Below are positions 21,372 to 26,573 of a stretch of DNA of 26,573 nt, piece after piece; position 1 is the first letter of the stretch, and the number at the start of each line of letters is the position of its first letter. The translations under genes and the position numbers were made by a program. The stretch comes from an uncultured Desulfobacterales bacterium (lineage in GTDB: Bacteria; Desulfobacterota; Desulfobacteria; Desulfobacterales; G020354645). The stretch spans positions 1 through 26,573 of the forward strand of contig CAMYNZ010000041.1 in NCBI GenBank assembly GCA_947259865.1. Direction: 5' to 3'. The notes under the pieces are model-generated. The model ran no database searches, was not told the DNA's origin, and saw nothing but the letters and a program-made list of their open reading frames with translations.

Positions 21372-22583
21372 TTAAAATATTTCTAAAGCCGCTGCGACCA
21401 CCACTTTTGCAAAATCCGGATCTTCCATATGGGCATCTATTTCCTGGATCTGGATTTCCGGCTTTAGGTTTTTATGAAGTTCTTTTACAAAAACACGATC
21501 TTCTTCGGGATTGTAGGTGGGGTTCCCCGGCATGTCCACTGATGACCATCCGTTCAGCGGTATCATAACTCTTACCGGACCTGAGGCACGGTTCAGTTTT
21601 TCCGCAAAAACATGGGCCACTTTTTTTAATTCATCCGGTGAAATCCGTAGCCAGGTGCGAAATTTATCGAGATCGTATTTTGGGCGCTGCTGGTGCTCCG
21701 GCTTATATCTGGATTTAGAAGGTGTTATATGGTTTACACTGCAGGTAGAAATCACCTGGGGGATTCCGATCTTGCCGGCCGATTCCAGGCGGTTTGGGCC
21801 CGCATCTCTCATAAAACCGAATAGGTGTTCGCCAACGCCTCCGGGCGCCAAATCCACGACACCCTGAAACAATTTAAGTGAAATCATCTCCTCCATGGCG
21901 CGGTCGCATATCCCGGCGGCATGGAATCCGATGACCTGGAACCCGGATTTCTGTAATTCCGTTTGAACCAGACTGGCACATTTATCACAGGGACCCAGCA
22001 TGGTCATGGCGATGGCCTTGCCGTTGTCCGCTCTGGGCGAAGTGACTTTCCCTTGAACGATCCCGGCCAGAGCGCAAGCCGCTCGATCAAAAACATTTTT
22101 GAGCAGATCCGATAGTCCCGACAATTCAATAACCGAATGAAAAAGGATAATGTCACCGGTACCGATGTAGCGGGTTGAAAGGCCGGGGAGGGCGGCGGCA
22201 GAGGAAATCATCAATTTGGGAAAGCCGAAGGGAAGGGACCGCATCACTTCAGTAACCATCAGGGAGCCGGTGGCGCCGCCCATGCCGGTAACCCCATGGA
22301 TTTTACCGTCCGCTTGCAGCTGTTTGGCGATGGCGGAGGCCCCCGCTATAGTGATGTTGGTAATCTGGGCTCGATCTTTCGACTGGCGGATGTCTTCAAA
22401 GCGGCTTCCTCCCGCTTTAGCAACACGATCCGGCAGAATATCGGCTTCCGAAGCTCCGTCTCCGCGCATCGAAATGTCCATTAGAAGGGCCTTTAGCTCA
22501 AGAGCCTCCACCTGCTCTTTGAGGTATAAGGTTTCTTCCCTTTTGGTATTCAGGGTAGAGATGAGGAGGATTGTGTTAGGCAT
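21372..22583 (-). CDS. Tm-1-like ATP-binding domain protein (UPF0261)
   Basis: A 403-residue protein of the UPF0261/Tm-1-like family. Recognisable segments are the N-terminal LLISTLNTKREETLYLKEQ, HGVTGMGGATGSLMVTEVM, FPKLMISSAAALPG, DLAPGGVGEHLFGFMRDAGPNRLESAG, and the C-terminal PLNGWSSVDMPGNPTYNPEED. Length is normal for the family. Bacterial members occur in catabolic clusters and have an uncharacterised ATP-dependent role; the plant Tm-1 homologue binds a viral replicase, which tells little about this protein. Its place between an AMP-forming ligase and the LpdD-like gene suggests a part in processing the same carboxylate. No Shine-Dalgarno sequence precedes the ATG at 22583. Confidence 0.85.
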   Translation of the reverse strand: MPNTILLISTLNTKREETLYLKEQVEALELKALLMDISMRGDGASEADILPDRVAKAGGSRFEDIRQSKDRAQITNITIAGASAIAKQLQADGKIHGVTGMGGATGSLMVTEVMRSLPFGFPKLMISSAAALPGLSTRYIGTGDIILFHSVIELSGLSDLLKNVFDRAACALAGIVQGKVTSPRADNGKAIAMTMLGPCDKCASLVQTELQKSGFQVIGFHAAGICDRAMEEMISLKLFQGVVDLAPGGVGEHLFGFMRDAGPNRLESAGKIGIPQVISTCSVNHITPSKSRYKPEHQQRPKYDLDKFRTWLRISPDELKKVAHVFAEKLNRASGPVRVMIPLNGWSSVDMPGNPTYNPEEDRVFVKELHKNLKPEIQIQEIDAHMEDPDFAKVVVAAALEIF

Positions 22584-22641
22584 TTTTTAATAACATTCTA
22601 ATTTTAGTAGAGATAGTTTACCTTAATCGCAAACGTCTACA

Positions 22642-22710
22642 GGTTCAGGGTTCACCGTTCAGGGTTGTCTAATCCTTAAACCATGAACCTTGAACCCAGA
22701 ACTCTGAACC
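22642..22710. repeat. imperfect inverted repeat of GTTCAGGGTT words
   Basis: The arms 22642-22666 and 22686-22710 are inverted repeats with about five mismatches in 25, composed of GGTTCAGGGTTC-like words. It lies just downstream of the ligase stop and could fold into a hairpin in its mRNA. The word composition links it to the repeats near 2170 and 9110. Confidence 0.6.
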
Positions 22711-22716
22711 CAAAAT

Positions 22717-24369
22717 TTAGGCACTCTCTTTAACTTTAGCCGCAATCTCCTTCTTAAGAACCTCTTTGTTTACCTTGCCGGAATCGCCGACCGCCGGGAA
22801 TTCATCCACGATCTCGAGGCGTTCCGGCAGCTTGTACATGGCCAGTTGTTTTTCTTTTAAAAATCCAACCATCTCATCAAAGCTGAAGTCCTGCCCGGCT
22901 TTTACGATCACGTAAGCACAGGTGCGTTCGCCCATTTCCCTGTCCGGATATCCCACGACGGCCACCGATACCACCTTGGGGTGCTCGTTCAAAAGCCCCT
23001 CAATTTCGGCCGGATAAATATTCTGACCGCCCCGGATGATCATGTCCTTGGACCGGCCCAGAATCCAGAGACACTCCTGGTCGAATTTGACGATGTCGCC
23101 GGTTGACGTCCAGCCATCGGCATCAAAAACGGTGGAAGTCAGTTCTTCATCTCTATAATAACCGGCAGGTGCATGCGGTCCCCTGAAGAAGAGAATGCCG
23201 GGTTCGCCATCCGGGACCGGGTTGCCGGCTTCGTCAAGCAGGCGAACTTTATTGCCCGGCAGCATCCGACCCACGGTCCTGCGGCGCAGCTCCTTGGTAT
23301 CTTCAATCCTGCATCCAGACACCGAACCCATATCCTGGGTACCCAGATCACTGGTGATTACGGCGTCGAATGCTTTTTCTGCCTCCTCCGCCACCTGGGG
23401 TGAAAGATAACCGCCTGCCGAACGAATAAACCGCAATGAACTCAAATCATATTTGGACGTGTCGGCTTCCAGCATCCTAATCAGGTGGGTGGGCACCACG
23501 CCGATGGCGGTGGCCAGTTCCTTTTCAATGAGGGCCAGGGCGGCTTCGGGTGAGAACTCTTCCAGCATTACCGTTTTGGCCCCTGCCAGTGGTGCGGCGA
23601 AATAGGTCAGCGTTCCGGCCGCGCCGCCGGCATGGGGCGCAATCGCCATGGTAATGTCATCTTTGGTAAGATTCCAGATGTCGACCCTTCCCTTTGAGGT
23701 GCAAACCCGTGGAGCCGCCGGCCATTCAACCAGTTTGGGCAGTCCGGTAGTACCGGATGTCGTTGTCAGCAAGGCCACGTTCCAGATGGGATCCAGCCTT
23801 CTCTTATCCAGAGCTGATTCATCGATGGATTTTTGGGCAGCCTCCTGGGCGAGTTTGGTGAGAGAATAAGTCCCCTCCGGGGCAGCATCGGGCACCACAT
23901 CGTCGAAAAGAAATATGTTTCTTAAATGCGTAAACTGTTTCTGAAGACCCTTGTACATTTCCAGATAATCAAAATCCCGGTATACGACCGGTATAATAAC
24001 GGCGGCGGCCTCGGTTCGTTCCACCATGTATTCGAGCTCCCTTTGCCGCAGGTAAGGATAGACCGTCAGGGAGATGAGGCCGGCCCTTTCGCAGGCAATC
24101 CGTGCCAGAAAACCATAAACACTGTTGGGCGACTGAATAATGACTCGTGCAGACTGCGGGATATCCATTTCTATCCAGCTGCTGGCAATAGCATCCACCA
24201 AGCGCTTGGCCTCCGCCCAGGTCAACCTGTACTTTGAATCAACCAGCGCCTCCCGATTGCCGTATTCGCGGGCATTGCGGTCATAGAAATCATAAAAAGT
24301 TTCCTGGGTCCAATACCCGTCCTTTAAAAATTCATCCACCATTTCTTTTTTGTAACGGATCGGTTTCAA
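22717..24369 (-). CDS. AMP-forming CoA ligase, aryl/acyl-acid type
   Basis: A 550-residue ANL-family enzyme. Motifs are TTTSGTTGLPK (phosphate loop, near residue 207), LGTQDMGS (where many members have YGxTE), DGWTSTGDI, GRSKDMIIRGGQNIYPAEIE (hinge), and the C-terminal DSGKVNKEVLKKEI with the adenylation lysine. The N-terminal part, with YWTQETFYDFYDRNAREYGNREALVD, resembles the 2,3-dihydroxybenzoate- and salicylate-activating group, so an aromatic or cyclic acid is plausible. Start: a TTG at 24369 with an ideal AAGGAGG six bases upstream; the next in-frame ATG, nine codons on, has none. The gene lies in the ubiD-to-ubiX cluster and could make the CoA thioester before or after (de)carboxylation. 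Confidence 0.9.
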   Translation of the reverse strand: MKPIRYKKEMVDEFLKDGYWTQETFYDFYDRNAREYGNREALVDSKYRLTWAEAKRLVDAIASSWIEMDIPQSARVIIQSPNSVYGFLARIACERAGLISLTVYPYLRQRELEYMVERTEAAAVIIPVVYRDFDYLEMYKGLQKQFTHLRNIFLFDDVVPDAAPEGTYSLTKLAQEAAQKSIDESALDKRRLDPIWNVALLTTTSGTTGLPKLVEWPAAPRVCTSKGRVDIWNLTKDDITMAIAPHAGGAAGTLTYFAAPLAGAKTVMLEEFSPEAALALIEKELATAIGVVPTHLIRMLEADTSKYDLSSLRFIRSAGGYLSPQVAEEAEKAFDAVITSDLGTQDMGSVSGCRIEDTKELRRRTVGRMLPGNKVRLLDEAGNPVPDGEPGILFFRGPHAPAGYYRDEELTSTVFDADGWTSTGDIVKFDQECLWILGRSKDMIIRGGQNIYPAEIEGLLNEHPKVVSVAVVGYPDREMGERTCAYVIVKAGQDFSFDEMVGFLKEKQLAMYKLPERLEIVDEFPAVGDSGKVNKEVLKKEIAAKVKESA

Positions 24370-24439
24370 TCTAAACCTCCTTAATTAATTTAAATTCAGT
24401 AGAATGATTCCGAAATATCATTGCATTTAACTTTGCGGC

Positions 24440-24937
24440 TCACCCCCTCCCAAACCCTCCCCCTTCAAGGGGGTGGGCAGCCGTATCCTGCCAGGCAGCA
24501 CCAAACCGTTTTTCAAAATAGGTCGTGGGCAATCGTTCATGCCAGGATTCCCAGGGATTGCGACCTTCTTTTTGAGCGTTCAATACATCATTTAAATACT
24601 CTGCTATGTTGGCCAGCTCTTCCTTGGGCAAATAGGAGACGGCACCTTCTTTGAAAGATCGCATCAGATTATCGGGGCTCCAGGCATGGGCTGTCAGCAT
24701 GACCGCGGGTATGTTTTTTCGGGTGGCTATACCCAGCAGGCCGTAACCGTTAACCCCCATAATATCAAGGATTACCAGATCAAATTGCTGCGATTCCATC
24801 AGCTTTCGGGCTTCTTCAAATGAAGATGCTTTTACTATCTCACACATCGGAAGCAAGTCCACCAGGGTATCCAAAACATCCTTTTCGTCATCTACGGCCA
24901 GAATTTTTTTGCCGTCTAATAATTTACTATCTGACAT
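24440..24937 (-). CDS. stand-alone response-regulator receiver protein
   Basis: A 165-residue protein with a complete receiver domain: acidic pocket Asp16/Asp17 (LAVDDEKD), phosphoacceptor Asp58 (VILDIMG), Thr82 (MLTAHA) and Lys105 (YLPKEE). There is no DNA-binding output domain; instead a short extension (GRNPWESWHERLPTTYFEKRFGAAW) follows, resembling tails of small receivers in Desulfobacterota. The last ~14 residues (AHPLEGGGFGRG) are encoded by a C-rich hairpin repeat (24443-24480), so the original terminus was probably lost. No histidine kinase is in the window. It starts 33 bases downstream of the ubiD stop, with AGGGA upstream, and may modulate the decarboxylase cluster by protein contact. 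Confidence 0.86.
   Translation of the reverse strand: MSDSKLLDGKKILAVDDEKDVLDTLVDLLPMCEIVKASSFEEARKLMESQQFDLVILDIMGVNGYGLLGIATRKNIPAVMLTAHAWSPDNLMRSFKEGAVSYLPKEELANIAEYLNDVLNAQKEGRNPWESWHERLPTTYFEKRFGAAWQDTAAHPLEGGGFGRG
24443..24480. repeat. C-rich hairpin repeat inside the receiver gene 3' end
   Basis: CACCCCCTCCCAAACC followed by the near-perfect hairpin CCCCCTTCAAGGGGG (24459-24473). This CTCACCCC...CCCTCCCCCTTCAAGGGGG type of word is a widespread intergenic repeat. Here it is translated as the receiver protein's C-terminus and provides its stop codon. Confidence 0.6.
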
Positions 24938-24970
24938 AATTGTTTTCCCTGAGCTATCATTTACGGGCTA

Positions 24971-26392
24971 TCAGCAGACAACTTTATCCAATCCCAGTTC
25001 AGACCACCTGGCCTCCACCCTTTTGACCACTTCCTTATCCAGCTCGATGGGGATCGGTTTATCCTTCCAGTCATAGGGAATAGTTGCATCCAGCAGGAGC
25101 CGGCCCGTAATTTCCCTTGCAGATATGGGAAGGGAAGGATCCAGTGGTGTTGATCTTCCGCGTTTGATAACCTGGGATCGGTTGGGTTGGAACCGGAAAC
25201 TCAGGGCATACATGACGCGGGGTATATCCCAGGGATCGATATCTTCATCCACCACGATAACCGTTTTAAGCCCATAGGCGCCCATCTCGGTGGAGATGGC
25301 TGCGGTGAGCACCTGATCGGCATGTCCGGGATACATCTGCTTCATGGATATGATGGCCAGGAAGCGACCGGAGCCCTCCGGCGGGCAGTAAACAGCTTTC
25401 AAACCGGGTATTTTCATGGCCAGTAGCTGCTGCCACAGGGTTGCGCCGTAGGAAAGTGCCATGGTCATATGGGTGTCGGTGACGGCCCGGCCCACAGTGG
25501 TCCCCCATAAAATAGGATTGTCTCTGTGAGTGACGCATTTGACATCGATATAATTACGCGGATCCGTGCCGACACCTGAATAATAGCCGGTATATTCGCC
25601 AAAGGGTCCTTCTTCCATAAATTTATCGGCATCCACTTCGCCCTCTATCACGATTTCTGCCTGGGCCGGAATGGGAAGATCTACGGTTTCTCCCTTGACC
25701 ACTTCCACGGCTTCACCCCGCAGTGCCCCGGCGACATCATATTCCGATGTAAAGGCGGATATCCGGGCTGCTCCCATAACAAAGAGCAGGGGATCGCATC
25801 CGATTACCGAGGCTACGGGCATGGGTTTGCCCATGGCCTGGTATTTCTTCAACATGATGTCGGCATGTTTACCTTTGATGAACTGGGTGCCCATTTTGTC
25901 TTTCCCAAGAAGCTGGCTGCGGTAAGTTCCCAGGTTAACCCATCCGGTCTCAGGATCTTTGCTGATGATGAAATGGGCGGTACCGATAAAACGCCCGCCA
26001 TCCAGAGGATACCATTGGGGCGCCGGAAATTTGAAGAGATCGATGTCATCACCGGTCAGAATATTTTTTTTGCAGGGTGCGTCTGAAGCCTCCACCCACT
26101 TGGGCGGTGTCAGATTGTCACCCAGTTTGGCCCACTCCTCATAAAGATCTACAAGACTGGATTCGAGGGGCAAACCCATAATCAAGGCCAGTCTTTGGGT
26201 TGTGGTGCAAACGCTGGTGATGACCGGCGTATCATAATCTTTCACGTTTTCAAAAAGTAGTGCCGGGCCGCTTTTCTCTTCATTGAGTTTGGCGATATGC
26301 GATAACTCCAGGTTCCAGTCTACTTCGGCGGTGATCCGTTTACACAGACCAACCTCTTCACCCTTGGCAATAAAGTCCCTCATGTTTCTCAT
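24971..26392 (-). CDS. ubiD: UbiD-family prenyl-FMN-dependent decarboxylase/carboxylase
   Basis: A 473-residue UbiD-superfamily enzyme that reversibly decarboxylates aromatic or alpha,beta-unsaturated acids with prenyl-FMN. The conserved Arg is in LGTYRSQLLGKDKMG and the two catalytic-site glutamates are in EGPFGEYTGYYSG, spaced five apart as in UbiD/Fdc. FIGTAHFIISKDPETG, GCDPLLFVMGAAR and KMGTQFIKGKHADIMLKKY are further family landmarks. ATG 26392 (MRNMRDFIAKGEEVG) is chosen because AAGGAGG lies nine bases upstream; the in-frame ATG at 26416 would put that site within the gene. It heads a cluster with a receiver, a CoA ligase, a Tm-1-like protein, an LpdD-like protein and ubiX. Candidates include hydroxybenzoate, phthalate-type or aryl carboxylation chemistry; sequence reading alone does not decide. 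Confidence 0.92.
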   Translation of the reverse strand: MRNMRDFIAKGEEVGLCKRITAEVDWNLELSHIAKLNEEKSGPALLFENVKDYDTPVITSVCTTTQRLALIMGLPLESSLVDLYEEWAKLGDNLTPPKWVEASDAPCKKNILTGDDIDLFKFPAPQWYPLDGGRFIGTAHFIISKDPETGWVNLGTYRSQLLGKDKMGTQFIKGKHADIMLKKYQAMGKPMPVASVIGCDPLLFVMGAARISAFTSEYDVAGALRGEAVEVVKGETVDLPIPAQAEIVIEGEVDADKFMEEGPFGEYTGYYSGVGTDPRNYIDVKCVTHRDNPILWGTTVGRAVTDTHMTMALSYGATLWQQLLAMKIPGLKAVYCPPEGSGRFLAIISMKQMYPGHADQVLTAAISTEMGAYGLKTVIVVDEDIDPWDIPRVMYALSFRFQPNRSQVIKRGRSTPLDPSLPISAREITGRLLLDATIPYDWKDKPIPIELDKEVVKRVEARWSELGLDKVVC

Positions 26393-26449
26393 AGAAAATT
26401 TCCTCCTTTCCGACATGAAATAATGATTTTAGGTAATTTATATAATATT

Positions 26450-26573
26450 TTTGGTTCTTCTCCACATTAGTTGGAGAAGAGGGTCCAAGGATTCCAGGAG
26501 TCAAGGGTTCAAGGGTTTATAATCGAAGGAATAGATACAACAGAACTTCTTATCTGTGAAGTTGGACCGTATC
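26450..26573 (-). pseudogene. four-helix-bundle (S23/IVP-type) gene fragment with dispersed repeat, cut by window end
   Basis: On the minus strand, entering from the window edge, 26573-26509 reads YGPTSQIRSSVVSIPSIINP and stop. YGxTSQIRxxxVSIPSNIAEG is the core motif of four-helix-bundle proteins of the rRNA-intervening-sequence family; here the frame leaves it right after SIPS and ends in repeat sequence. The adjoining 26450-26511 matches 10838-10899 at most positions, including a TTCTCCA-CATTAG-TTGGAGAA hairpin and GGATTCCAGGAGTCAAGG. The gene is broken at least at its 3' end. Confidence 0.6.

Noticed and set aside
24971..26392. Assignment of the UbiD protein as anaerobic benzene or naphthalene carboxylase
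   Set aside because: Family motifs alone do not give the substrate; the cluster content differs from what I recall of those operons.

Overview
The window reads as a chromosomal stretch of a strictly anaerobic bacterium, most likely a Desulfobacterota (sulfate-reducer or syntroph type) relative. The grounds are tungsten-type aldehyde ferredoxin oxidoreductase (AOR) genes with polyferredoxin partners, a MetV-like protein, a UbiD/UbiX decarboxylase cluster with CoA ligases, and intergenic spaces packed with palindromic repeats. No rRNA, tRNA or CRISPR array was seen, and the taxonomic call is inference from gene content only.

Layout. (1) 1-1928: a secreted or membrane-anchored MsrA-MsrB fusion, then a two-gene nucleotidyltransferase module, then a decayed second copy of the msrB 3' end, all on the minus strand. 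(2) 2343-10458, minus strand: a branched-chain-type ABC transporter (binding protein, two permeases, two ATPases) running into an acyl-CoA synthetase and an acyl-CoA dehydrogenase. This looks like an uptake and CoA-activation operon for a carboxylic acid. The dehydrogenase lacks about 26 residues in its middle domain. (3) 11146-19419: an AOR region centred on an IclR regulator. To the left (minus strand) lie a zinc-ribbon protein, a full AOR and a four-cluster ferredoxin. To the right (plus strand) lie a second AOR-like protein without the three clustered iron-sulfur cysteines, its own four-cluster ferredoxin, a 5'-eroded MoaD-like gene, a two-cluster ferredoxin and a MetV-like protein. Two matching 16-bp palindromes flank the divergent promoters. 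(4) 19918-26392, minus strand: ubiD, a stand-alone receiver protein, an AMP-forming ligase, a Tm-1-like/UPF0261 protein, an LpdD-like small protein and ubiX. This is a prenyl-FMN-dependent (de)carboxylation cluster, probably for an aromatic or unsaturated acid.

How the genes may work together (inference): the transporter and first ligase/dehydrogenase import and activate an acid; the AOR/ferredoxin sets interconvert aldehydes and acids with low-potential electrons; the UbiD cluster removes or adds a carboxyl group next to a CoA ligase. All substrates are unknown.

Most unusual non-coding content: two elements (5963-6172 and 20558-20798) share one architecture, with outer inverted arms enclosing two hairpins whose stems differ but whose loops are exact reverse complements, suggesting kissing loops. 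Further repeat content includes a 26-bp tandem array that has eaten into two genes, a 214-bp element with 29-bp terminal inverted repeats, a REP-like palindrome, and three remnants of four-helix-bundle (S23/IVP-type) genes, each embedded in its own inverted or dispersed repeats.
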